Assembly (NCBI GenBank): GCA_007115705.1
Contig: QXEO01000170.1
Coordinates: 1 to 64,000, forward strand
Direction of reading: 5' to 3'
Length of the DNA: 64,000 nt
Source of the DNA: Dactylis glomerata
Taxonomy: Eukaryota; Streptophyta; Magnoliopsida; Poales; Poaceae
Position 1 is the stretch's first letter, and each line of letters begins with the position of its first letter. Under the pieces are notes generated by a model that did no database searches, was not told the DNA's origin, and worked only from the letters and a program-made list of their open reading frames with translations. The position numbers and the translations under genes were made by a program. Below are positions 44,674 to 55,185 of this stretch, piece after piece.

Positions 44674-46070
44674 TGATACGTCTCAAACGTATCTATAATT
44701 TTTGATGCTCCATGCTTATTTTTACACCATTTGCCTTGTGTTTCATTACATTTTGTGGTGTTTTTATGCGATTTCCGGAACTAACCTACTAACAAGATGC
44801 CACAGTGTCAGTTTCCTATTTTCTGCTATTTTTGTGTTTCAGAAAAGCTACACAGGAAATATTCTCGGAATTGGACAAAACAAGTTCCAGAACTCCGATT
44901 TTTCCCGGAAGAGGACCGAAGACCGAACAAGAGCCGGAGGGGGGCCAGGGGCTGCCCACACAACAGGGGGGCGTGGCCCAGCCTCCTGATGATGCCCCTT
45001 CGCCTATAAGAAGCCTCCCGACGGAAAACCCTAAAAAAATCGGCGTTTTTCCCAGAACAGTTCCGCAGCTCCGCCGCCGTCAAAGACAAATTTCGGGGGA
45101 CAGAAGTCTCTGTTCTGGCACCCTGCCGGGACGGGGAAGTGCCCCCGGAGCCATCTCCATCGGTCTCCATCGTCGTCTCCGCCATCTCCATCGACCTCAC
45201 CGCCATCTCCACCAACCTTGCTGTCTCCTATGATGAGGAGGGAGTAGTTCTCCTCCGGGGCTGAGGGCTCTACCGGTAGCTATGTGGTTCACCTCTCTCT
45301 CCCATGATGTGATCTTTATGTGATCGTGAGCTTTGTATCTAGTTGAATTGGTAGATGTTATTATTCAGATATTATGCTACTCCCGTGCTTTATATTTGTA
45401 AACTCCGAAGACACCTTGTAACATGATGTGAAGGTGACAGTGTGCGCATTATGTGTGTATCTTTTGGTTAATGTCTCTATGAATTGTTGGTGTTTGTTGG
45501 AACCATCTAGTGCGTTCACGGTGACAGTGTGGGACAATCTAGTTTGGGTACATACGAACTTTGAGGAGTGCTTCATAGCCCTATGCATGATTAGTGTTCA
45601 TTTTCCATTGGAGAATTGTTTTGAGTTGCATATTGATGATAGTATCTATTGGTTCAATTATGTTATATTTGTTGAGAGTGTGTCCACTAGTGAAAGTATG
45701 ATCCCTAGGCCTTGTTTCCAAGCTTTGCACACCGTTTCCTTTCAGTTTTGTTACATGTTTGCTTGCAGCGATATTTATTTCAGCTTATATTTACTACTTA
45801 TAATCATCACTACTACTTGTATTTAACTATCTCTTCACCGAACTAGTGCACCTATACATCTGACAAGTGTATTGGGTGTATTGGGGACACAAGAGACTTT
45901 CTGTATCGTAATTGCAGGGTTGTTTGAGAGGGATAGCTTTGACCTCTTCCTTCCTGAGTTTTCGATAAACATTGGGTGATCCACTTAAGGGAAACTTGCT
46001 GCTGCTCTACAAATCTCTGCACTTGGAGGCCCAACACTGTCTACAAGAACAGACGCGTGCGTAGACATCA
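44674..46070 (+). repeat. E6 5' LTR (1397 bp, 40 bp deletion in the hairpin)
   Basis: It starts TGATACGTCTCAAACG and ends GTAGACATCA. The TATA-type TATAAG is at 45005-45010. Against the 3' LTR, 40 bases covering the right arm of the GC hairpin are missing near 44992. Confidence 0.92.
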
Positions 46071-46080
46071 AGCTCTTTTC

Positions 46081-46098
46081 TGGCACCGTTGCCGGGGA
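46081..46098 (+). promoter_or_regulatory. E6 primer binding site, tRNA-Asp type
   Basis: TGGCACCGTTGCCGGGGA, one mismatch (A for G at position 5) from the tRNA-Asp complement. Confidence 0.85.
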
Positions 46099-46210
46099 GG
46101 TAAGGTAAAAGGTACTCACATCCTCCTGTGTGAGTTCTTGGAGTTATTTCTTTTAGATTCTGCAATTATATCTTTTTGTTTCTTGTTTTTATTTTCACTA
46201 GTTAGGCTTA

Positions 46211-47935
46211 ATGGAAAGTAAAGAGTTCTTTAGTCTTTTTCCTGAGTTTAGATTTGAAGAGAAAATTGAAAAACCTTTGGAGCTTAATTTGCATGCTAAT
46301 AGTGTTGTTAGTATGAATGCTTTGAACACCGTTATTGCTAATGCTATAGAAAAGTCTAAGCTTGGGGAAGCTGGTTTTGTTAAGCATGATATTTTTAGTT
46401 CCCCAGCTTTAGTGGAGAAAGTTTGCTCTGATGATATTTTATCTCCCATATGTGATAACTCTTATGATGCTTGTGCTCCTCATCCTTTTAAAATACCTAT
46501 GAAAATTATTGATCGTGCTATGAATAACTGCTATTTAGGAGATGGAACTATCCATCCCGGAGTTCATTTGCTCTTTATACATGAATTATGCGAGTTGTTC
46601 GAGTGTGCAGGTATTTCGACGAACCAAGTTAAGAGGAAGCTATTTTCTTTATCACTGAAGGGCAGAGCTGCGGAATGGTATAAAACACTGAAGGATGGCC
46701 GACCTATTGATTGGGAGGAAATTGTACCTCTCTTTTACTCTAAATTCTATCCTTCTAGTGAGGTTTATAAAGATAGAAATTATATTTATAATTTTCATCC
46801 GCATGAGGGAGAAAGCATTGCCCAAGCGTGGGGAAGATTAAAGTCACTAATGCTCAAATGTCCTATTCATGATCTTCCCCGTAATATTGTTATTAATAAT
46901 TTTTATGCAAGGCTTTCAGGATATTACAAGGACTATCTAGATGCATGCTTGGATGGGTCTTTCACAAGCAAGGATGTTGACACCAAGTGGAATCTGCTTG
47001 AAACAATTCAAAACAATATTGAAGATTGGGATAGCAATAAAGGTAAAGGATCAGGTATAAATTACAAGCATGATTGCATTAAGTCTTTCGCTAAAACTGC
47101 TGATTTTCAAGAGCTTAGTGCTAAATATGGGCTTGATCCTCAAATTATGGTTGATTGTTTTAAAGCCTTTGCTTCTCATATTAATGTTCCCAAGGGAAAT
47201 GGGGACGTGTATCATGAACCTTTTAAGGACACTTGCATAGAAAGTGATATTATTATTGATGATTGAAATAAACATGCTCAAATTTCTGAAAGTACTACTT
47301 TCTATAAGCATGTTAATTTTTGTGGAGTACATAGACCTTGTGAACAGAGTTACAACAAGGAAGATTATTGTATCCACCACGCGAATGAAGAAACCCGAAT
47401 GTGGCACAAGGCTATAGGCGAGCTTGGTGAAAAGGTTTGCGAGCTTTATCCTTTTCTTTGTGAGTTTTGCGATGACATTGGTCATTTTAATTTTCAATGC
47501 TCAAGCCCTAATAGTCACCTTTCTAATCGAATGAGTACCGCAAGTTTGTATTGTGATGACAGGATTACTCTCAATCAGCATGATGAGCTTACTTTGTTTT
47601 TGGCGTGTGAAGAGATATCTAGAAAGATTTCTTTGATAGACATGAATGATGTTGATATTAATAGCACCCTTCTTGGTTGTCGTCTCTATTGTGTTAAAGA
47701 TTGTCTCGCAAATACTTACATACAACATCTTATAAAACATGATGTTTTGCCAAGCTATGACAGGACTAATAGATGTTTCTATCTTATTAATAGAGAGGAG
47801 GAATCCTCCACAGTTTCTTCTGTTGTTTCTGTCAGTAAACCAGATTATGTGGAGAAAATGCCTTTCAAGCCTCTCCCTCCTAAAGGAGAGAGTAAGAAGA
47901 GTATGAAGAAGAAGAAGAATAGGAGTAAAAGGTGA
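46211..47935 (+). pseudogene. E6 gag with zinc knuckle, one in-frame TGA
   Basis: Starts MESKEFFSLFPEF. The capsid block from about residue 95 (FKIPMKIIDRAMNN, FSLSLKGRAAEWYKTL, FYSKFYPSSE, AWGRLKSLMLKCPIH) is homologous to E4 and E5 Gag. After TGA at 47264-47266, the same frame continues to 47935 and includes CEFCDDIGHFNFQC, a CX2CX4HX4C zinc knuckle for RNA packaging, then a long tail ending in a basic KKSMKKKKNRSKR. The stop is therefore a lesion or a readthrough site in a Gag of about 574 codons. No protease follows, unlike in E5. The next ORF starts 6 bases after the stop. Confidence 0.85.
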
Positions 47936-47941
47936 GAGGAA

Positions 47942-48721
47942 ATGGTATCTTCCCCTAAGCATTTTGATCCTATTATAGATTATGATAATTCTGATTGGGA
48001 TGATGTTCCCATGCCTGTTACCTATGTTAGTGATCATGATTGGGAAAAGCACTCTACTTTTGATATTGAAAATCTTTTTGGTACCAATTCTAATGTTAAT
48101 AATTGTTGTACCATTAGTACTATCTATGTTCCTTCTTATGATGATATGTTTGATAAATATGCTTTGCAAAATAGCTGTTCTCTTGCTGATGATGATACTA
48201 AACCTCTAGTTTATGATGGTTATGATGATGAGTATAATATTTTCAGTTCACCTACTTTTGAGGAGAAAATTAGTTATGATTACAATATGCCTCCTTATTT
48301 TGATGATTATGGTGATGAGAATAATTATTCTGTTGAATCTGCTCCTACTACGATTGTTCATGTGGGGAGTATTAATTCTTTTATGCATGTGGCTCATGAT
48401 AGGGATTCTTTATGTGATAGTTATATTGTTAGTTCTATTCATGATGCTACTGAAAGTTATTATGAGAGAGGGAAACATGGTTTGATGGATCTCAACAATA
48501 TTGAGTTTCCCCTCTTTATGTTGCAATTCTTGAAGTTGTACTTGTTTTGCCTTCCTATGCTTTTTGCTTTGCGCTTTCATGGCTTGTCTCTTTACAAGAT
48601 TATTTTTCATAGGAAGTGGTTTAGATTTAAATGTGTTTCATATTTGCTTTTTGATTCTCTCTCTTGCTTTAAGTTCCTATATAGCGACTTTGCTTTAAGC
48701 TCTTTTATGGCGCCTACATGA
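47942..48721 (+). CDS. E6 ORF2: conserved membrane-type protein (259 aa), relative of the E2 ORF
   Basis: Intact ORF starting MVSSPKHFDPII, 6 bases after the gag stop, in the position where autonomous elements encode protease and RT. The N-terminal two thirds are acidic and Tyr/Asp-rich (DYDNSDWDDVP, SYDDMFDKY, YDGYDDEY, FDDYGDENNY). The C-terminal third shares HDATESYYERGKHG, a hydrophobic segment (LQFLKLYLFCLPMLFALRF), LYKI, HRKWFRFKCVS and a second hydrophobic run with the E2 ORF. Two membrane-spanning helices are plausible. Its preservation in two separate non-autonomous elements suggests a family function, but none can be named. Translation after gag would need reinitiation, splicing or readthrough. 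Confidence 0.7.
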   Translation: MVSSPKHFDPIIDYDNSDWDDVPMPVTYVSDHDWEKHSTFDIENLFGTNSNVNNCCTISTIYVPSYDDMFDKYALQNSCSLADDDTKPLVYDGYDDEYNIFSSPTFEEKISYDYNMPPYFDDYGDENNYSVESAPTTIVHVGSINSFMHVAHDRDSLCDSYIVSSIHDATESYYERGKHGLMDLNNIEFPLFMLQFLKLYLFCLPMLFALRFHGLSLYKIIFHRKWFRFKCVSYLLFDSLSCFKFLYSDFALSSFMAPT

Positions 48722-50158
48722 GCATCTTTGCAAACTACTGCGCCTAGCTCAAAGGCGTTAAAGAAAAACACTCTTGGGAAATAACCCATCTTATATTTAC
48801 TAATTGAAGGCACCGTAGGAGGCTTTATATTAACTCTCACGGTAAATAGGATGATAACCGTTAGATCTTCCATTGATGCGATATAAACCGTATGATCAAA
48901 CTAAAGTCCTTCCGGGAACTTTCATCCTTCACGATTCACGAAGGAGCGATCAAAGTGTTCTCAGGTTCGAACCGTACGCCCGCAATAAATAAAAATATTT
49001 TGTTCTTGCCGGCGCCCGTTTCTCCATGACGAACATCTTTTCAGTCTAGCACACCTCTGATTGCACATAAGAATCAACAAGCGAGCCTCCCGCACCACCA
49101 GATGTCAGGCTCTCCGTCCCACACAACAGGCTATATATCCGCCGCATCGTCGGACGAGCACGACCGCAAGAACCAATATCGCAGAGGCAGCATGCGTACG
49201 TAAAAGAAATACATCCCTATTCTTGGACCAGTGGATTGGACTCACTTTGTTCAGATATATATAGCCATCGAATCCAGTAGTCTGTGGCGTTTCCTGGGCA
49301 GCATAGTCCATGAGATTGTCTTATGTTTTCTGGATTTTGCAGCACGTGAGTCTGTCGAGAAGAAAGTCAAATAGTCCTATCATATGTATATTCTTCTGTT
49401 ATCTAATTTTAACATCACACAAAAAATACTTTGCTTGAATCCTCGGATAGGCAGATTCAAGCTAAAATTGCTAATCACGTAGTTATGATAGGGAATGAAA
49501 GTAACATATTTTTTTTACGTTGCCTTCAGTGATGTTCTGAAAAAGACAGAGCTAAGAGACTGACACCTGAAATTTGAACACTTATTCGGTTGATGTTCTG
49601 GTATCCACAGCAGAACTTATTTTTTTCCGGATGAGAGGGAAAACAAATAATTTTCTGCAAAGCTTAAGGAGGGTCTGTTCAAGCTGACAAATTAGTTATT
49701 CTCTCAAGGTACAGTATTTTAATTTCAACTGGTATTAAAATATTGCTTATTAGTCTTTGCAGTATTCAACTTACTAATACTCTCGAGTTGACATTCTTTA
49801 TCTATTAGTTACTTCTAATGAAATATTGTCTTTCTTATACAACTACATTTGAAAATATTTCAGGGCCCTCATCATTAAGTAAAATTTACGTACTTTACAA
49901 TATTATATTTCAAGCATTCCAAGTTTTTGTAATGTTACGAACTCTTATAAATTTCCTTAGAATAAAATTAATTAAAAAACATATGTTATATAAGATTACT
50001 TATTAATCTTTGCATTGTTCAACTTTCTATTATTGTAGAGTTGATATTTTTTATCTATTAGCTGCTTCCATTGAAATATTGTCTTCCTTATATAACAATA
50101 TTCAAAAATATAGTATAGGGTTACTGCTTTTTCTAAGAACCAATCTAATTACAATATA

Positions 50159-50316
50159 CTCACTCCATTTTGAAATATAAGATGTTTTAGCTTTGTGCAG
50201 CAAATGTATCTAGATATCTTTTAGTGTGTAGGTTCACTTGAATATACACACTAAAACATATCAAGATACATTTGCTTCATAAATCTAAAACATCTTATAT
50301 TTTGGAACGGAGGGAG
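50159..50316. mobile_element. Stowaway MITE (158 bp) inside the Helitron
   Basis: The left end CTCACTCCATTTTGAAATAT and right end ...ATATTTTGGAACGGAGGGAG are inverted repeats covering most of the element, flanked by TA on both sides. This is the Tc1/Mariner-type Stowaway signature. Confidence 0.92.
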
Positions 50317-50507
50317 TATAAATTATTGAGGAAGTAACGGAATAAACAAAGTATTTTGGGGCCATATTCATCATTAAGTAAAATTTACGTACTTCTACTA
50401 TAATATATTTCAAGCATTCCAAGTTTCTCTAATTTTACGACATGTTGTAAATTTCCTTGGAATAAAAATCATTAAAACAAATTATGGTATGTACTTTTTG
50501 GTGTAAT

Positions 50508-50536
50508 CCCGTGCAGTAGCACGGGTTAACGACTAG
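50508..50536 (+). other. Helitron 3' hairpin and CTAG end
   Basis: The stem CCCGTGC/GCACGGG with loop AGTA, a 7-base spacer TTAACGA, then CTAG: a standard Helitron terminator for rolling-circle transposition. Confidence 0.9.
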
Positions 50537-52820
50537 TTGTTTTAATTACAGTTCTTTTTCTTTTATTTGAGTCTTAGAAGTTATTACTACTGTAATAACC
50601 GCTCCTTATCCTTTTTATTTCGTTGTTGTGCCAAGAGAAACCTCTAATGTGAGGGAGGTAAGATTTGGAGATGTTGCTGTCCTGAAACAGATTTCGGTGC
50701 TGCACCGTAAAAATTCGTGAAAATTCTCAGAATATCTTTTTGACCTGCGATTTCTTGATCATATGCCCCAGGTTATATCCAAACTTTCATTTGTTTTGCA
50801 CTTTTCTATTTGAGCAACAGAAGGTCCTCGAAAAAATCGACCTTTGTCAGCTGTTCTGTTTTGATAGATTTCTGCCACTATTTGTGTTTGCTTCTCGATC
50901 GCTTTCTTTTTTAGTTCTTTTGATCCGGGAACTCTTTGAGGAAGTTGCTACAGTAGTAGATGATTTAATATGTGGTGGGCTTGAGTTGAAACCTGAACCA
51001 AAAGGGTTGATTTACTATCATGTTTATGCTAACGTTGCTAATAGAATTGTGTTGAGTTTTGTATGAAGGAAGTTTTCAAGTGTAGGGATTGGAGAATGAT
51101 GAGATGAGATGAAGAATGGACAAAAGCTCAAGCTTGGGGATGCCCATTTCACCCCAAGAAATATCCAAGAGGTATAAGCGTCAAATCTTGGGGATGCCCC
51201 CGAGGCACCCCTTCTTCATCGGCAAAAATCAGGTCACCTTTAGAAACGCTATATTTTTATTGCTTCATGCACTATGCATTTTTCTTGGAGCGTCAGTTGT
51301 TTTTGCTTTCAGTTTTCTTTTGTTTTGTTTGCTGCAATAAATAGTTGAATCACATCATGTTTTGGAGAGAGCTATGCTCCGTTTTTCATTTCCAAGAACA
51401 CTCTAGTTTTCACTCTTTTCGTTCAACGAGTGTTCTCTTTTTCTGCTACTGCGTTTAGCTTTTTGTATCAAGGTGTATTTTGACCTCTGGTACATGTTGG
51501 TTTTCATCAAAAGAGTTGTTTCAAAAAGGTTCAAATGGTGTTGGAAAAGAGAAAAAGTTTCATGCAAAAAAAAGTGGTACAAAAAGGAGCTTGTTTAGAC
51601 TGCGGCTTAGACTTTTGCATGTCATGCTTGATATCATTTTGATAGTATGCTTAGTGGTTTTGCTGTAGGATGACTTGTCTCAATTGACTGAGATTGCTTA
51701 ATGAGCCTTTGAAAAAATCATGCATTGTTTTTATTATATGGAAGCATTTATTGGTTTTCTCCTTTGATGCTTTATTTGGGTTGACTTGGCACATGCTTAC
51801 ACATGTTGACTACAAAATAAGTCGCCTATATCCTCTATGATCATTTGGTTTTTGACTTGTGATACCACTTTATGCTTCTTTCAATGATGTTTTGTCGCTA
51901 TTCATGATTATGGCCGTTACTGCTCTCTTAGTTGGTCGCTCCCAGTCTTTTGCTAGCCCTCACTTTGTACTGAGTATGAGCTCTACTCGTGCATCCAACT
52001 CCCAAAAACCAAGTTTGCCATTGTGTCCACTATAAATTCCTATGCATGGTATTTGCAAGCCATTCCAAGTAAATTTTCATGTGCTACCTTTCAAAAAAAA
52101 ACTTCAAAACACTTCTCGTTTTGTGACACTGTTTTTAGCTCATGGGGACGTAGTGGTCGGATTTGCTATCTTCCATATTGTCTTATTCCAAAAAGAAAAG
52201 AAAAAGAGAAAAAAAAAGAAAAAAAGAAAAAAAGGCACTCCTCCATGGTATGTGAATGTTGGTGGGCACCCGATGGAATCGGTTAGCCATGGTTTGTGAA
52301 AGGAAAAAGGTGGGGAGGAGTGCCAAGCTTTATAAAAGAGCACCAAAGTGCCAATCCCTCTCTCAAAAACTTGCTTATTTTTTGTATGGAAGATAGTAAG
52401 AACCCCATTGCCAGTCGTTGACAAAAACAACCACCTCTCAAAACCAAATTTTTATCTCTCTGTTTTTACAAATGAAAAGTTCTAGCACATGTTTAATCAC
52501 TGCTTCCCTCTACAAAGGGCCTTTCTTTTACTTTTATGTTGAGTCTCCACCTTCTACTTTTATGCACCGTCTAAGAGAGCATAGTTGTCATTCTGAGTAT
52601 AATGTGCATAGTCCCAAAGTTTATTATTGATTGATTCATGATTATGGTTTTGCTTGTTCTTAAATTACTTGTATCTAGTCACCCTCTTAAACTTGAAGGT
52701 GTCCTATGCATTTATGGTTTGCTACTCCATGAGGGACAAGCTGAAAACCATTTGCTATGTTTTCCATATGGTTGAAACACACACGTGATTTTCAATGTTT
52801 CATTTTCATGATCTTTCCTT
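50537..52820 (+). other. E6 non-coding 3' region (left of CACTA insertion)
   Basis: It aligns with 12700-15355 of E2. Polypurine-like AAGCTTGGGGATGCC lies at 51130-51144 and a diverged copy at 51184. An A-rich tract at 52190-52235 is simple sequence. There is no gene. Confidence 0.75.
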
Positions 52821-53700
52821 CACTACAAGAAATCAGGTCTATTGCAACAACAGTATTCGTGGCAATAAGTGCCGAATCGTGGCAATAGGTACCTATTGCG
52901 GCGACAAAATTTTCGTTGCCAAGCGTTGCGAAAGCACGCATGGTAATAGGTTATTGCCATAAAAAACAAAATGTGGCAAGAAAATGTGTTATTGCAACGA
53001 CGATGTGATAAGTTGCCACACATTTTCTTGTGGCAGCATGCGCTTGTCGCCACAATTTGGTTCGTGGTGATAGCTTAATGCAACATGTACCAACATCATG
53101 GCGATTAGCCGTTTGTGGCGATAGACATTCGTGGCGATAGACATTCGTGGCGATAGCCTATTCCAACAACACTTGTTTTGTGGCGCACGTCCTTCCGTTG
53201 CAATAGCCAAATGTTGCAATAGACCTAAACACTATGGCAACCACTATTTTTTCGTGGGTATACCTCTTTCGCCACAAACCCTCTGTTTGTGGTATTAATT
53301 TATGGCAATTAATTTATGGCAACATCTGTCGAAATGTGGCGAGAAACTATTGCAACATACTCGTTTTGGTGGTGACAGATAGTTATCACAACGGCCAAAA
53401 TCTGTGTGGTGAAAAGCAGTTGCGACAATACAACCGGTCCATGGTAAAAGACCTATTTCAACAAAGATTAATTTTGCGGTGTCAAGCAATTATCACAACG
53501 GACATGTTTGTGGCGCAAACCTATTGCAATATTACAAACATTCGTGGTAAAAGGACTATTGCCACAAAGCTACATTTGGTGGCGCCAAATGGTTATCACA
53601 ACGTCCAAAATATTTATGGCGCCAAACTATTGCAAACAAAACTGAATTTGATGGCGTCAAACAGTTCCAACCAAAACTAGGATATGGTACTGTAATAGAT
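52821..53700. repeat. CACTA left subterminal repeat region
   Basis: Dozens of short words of the types TATTGCAACAA, GTGGCAATA and TTATCACAACG occur in both orientations; such arrays bind the transposase. The apparent ORFs across it are by-products of the repeats. Confidence 0.8.
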
Positions 53701-54311
53701 TATTGCAACCGAAAAATACAAGCATTTAATTATATTATTCAAACCACGATTATACAATGTAGATTCATAAAAATATCATAACTCTCATCGGAAATATCCA
53801 TAAAATGAAACTAAAAGATAATTTAGCAAGCATTCAACATACTGAATGTTGCTATACTAATTAAGTGCAAAGACTAAAGTGTTCTTGGTGTATATTCAAG
53901 TCCAGTCCAGTTAAATTTTTGTTTCCTGCAGTTAAGAAATCAAGAAACTGTTTAGCTCAAGTTAATGAGTCGAACATAATAGGAGCATGGAAGGCAATAT
54001 GGGCACATGTCAATACAATAAAATAGTTTATAGAGATCAGTATTTGAAAAGTAACATCAGTGGTTCTACATGAGCAATTGAGAGATCAGATATAATTGTG
54101 AGAGATCAGATATAATTGTCACAGCTAAGCAGATGCAAATCACAGACAAAAGCAGCTTCAGCATGACTTCCTTCGTTGACCACTATCTTTTTGCAAATGA
54201 TGCCGGTGAAAAAAGCATAAGATGCCTATTTCCTACTTGGAAACCTTTTCCAATTGGTGCTATTGGCAAATTAGAAACGTTATGAATCGGAATGTGCACA
54301 AATACAATCTA
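53701..54311. other. CACTA interior, non-coding
   Basis: AT-rich, no coding signal; contains a duplicated 17-base GTGAGAGATCAGATATA-type word near 54083-54118. Confidence 0.5.
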
Positions 54312-54547
54312 CTACCTCCATGCCGGATTATTGGGCAAATGTGTATTTTAAGACATACTTTAACCATTAATTTTAGTCAATAAAATATGAGATATTTGAC
54401 ATAAAATTATACCATTGGAAAGTTCTTTTGAATATGAATCCAATAGTATAATTTTTATATAATATATTTTATATTTTTTTGACTAAAATTGAAGGTCAAA
54501 GTTTATCTTAAAGTGTGCAATTGCCCTATAATCCGGTATGGAGGGAG
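54312..54547. mobile_element. Stowaway-like MITE (236 bp)
   Basis: The left CTACCTCCATGCCGGATTAT and right, read on the minus strand, CTCCCTCCATACCGGATTAT are inverted repeats continuing for about 70 bases (TTTAGACAT/ACTTTAAC region). Left flank is TA; right flank is TG, probably a mutated TA. Confidence 0.8.
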
Positions 54548-55185
54548 TGCTAACAATCACTGCCAAATTGTAACCCTCTGGCCAAACAGCAACCCAGTGA
54601 GATAATATAGGTTTAACAACATTATCTGATTTCACTAAATATTAAATGTGTTGCAACTACACCGCATGCAATAAACAACATAAGTACCGAACAGCTGCTA
54701 GGTAATGCTACGACCTTCAAGGGCAGTTTCTTATTGTTATTACAGGGCGGGATCTATATTATATGAAGAAAATAATAAAGGGACACAACCATGAGGGGCA
54801 AGAGTATGCAAGCAATTATGTTGGATCGTGAGAGTGTAGGCAGCAGCAGCAGCCCAACAGCAGCAGCCGCACAGCAACATATCTCATCTATATCTACTAC
54901 TAATCAGTCCAAGTTAACTTAGCACAACATTCCAACAGCAACAGCCCAGCAGTAACCTAATTCTTGTGCACTTGATAGCAAATGAAATATGCTGAGTATA
55001 GCCAGACTCAAACAATTAAGTAATGTATGCAGTTTCTAGGACACTTAGAGCAGGTCACATGCCATCAACTAGCTAAGACAGGTCAGCCAATCCTTGTTCA
55101 AAGTATCAAAAAATAGTTCTAGGAGTGCCCAACACGTGGTATCAAATAAAGGTCAGCATAAAGAGAAACTAAGGTTGTGGCTTAC
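54548..55185. other. CACTA interior, no gene seen
   Basis: Short CAG-repeat tract (AGCAGCAGCAGC) at about 54843-54870; otherwise nothing recognised. It could be intron or 3' region of the candidate gene on the minus strand. Confidence 0.4.

Larger units (their letters stand above)
48789..50536 (+). mobile_element. Helitron, non-autonomous (1748 bp)
   Basis: It starts TCTTATATTTACTAATTG after an A (48788) and ends CTAG before a T (50537). The 3' hairpin is at 50508-50525. Removing it restores ATAACCCA|TTGTTTTA, which aligns with the uninterrupted E2 sequence ATAACCCAATGTTTTA near 12690-12705. There is no Rep/helicase. The interior includes a Stowaway MITE and GC-rich DNA at 49000-49300 that may be captured sequence. 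Confidence 0.88.

Noticed and set aside
48213..48485. Very hydrophobic 90-codon ORF inside E6 ORF2
   Set aside because: Out-of-frame shadow of the Asp/Tyr-rich codons of ORF2.
52140..52430. Lys/Phe-rich ORFs around 52.1-52.4 kb
   Set aside because: Generated by an A-rich simple tract in E6 non-coding DNA.
53234..53680. ORF of 148 codons in the CACTA left end
   Set aside because: Consists of subterminal repeat words; the apparent protein is a by-product of the repeats.
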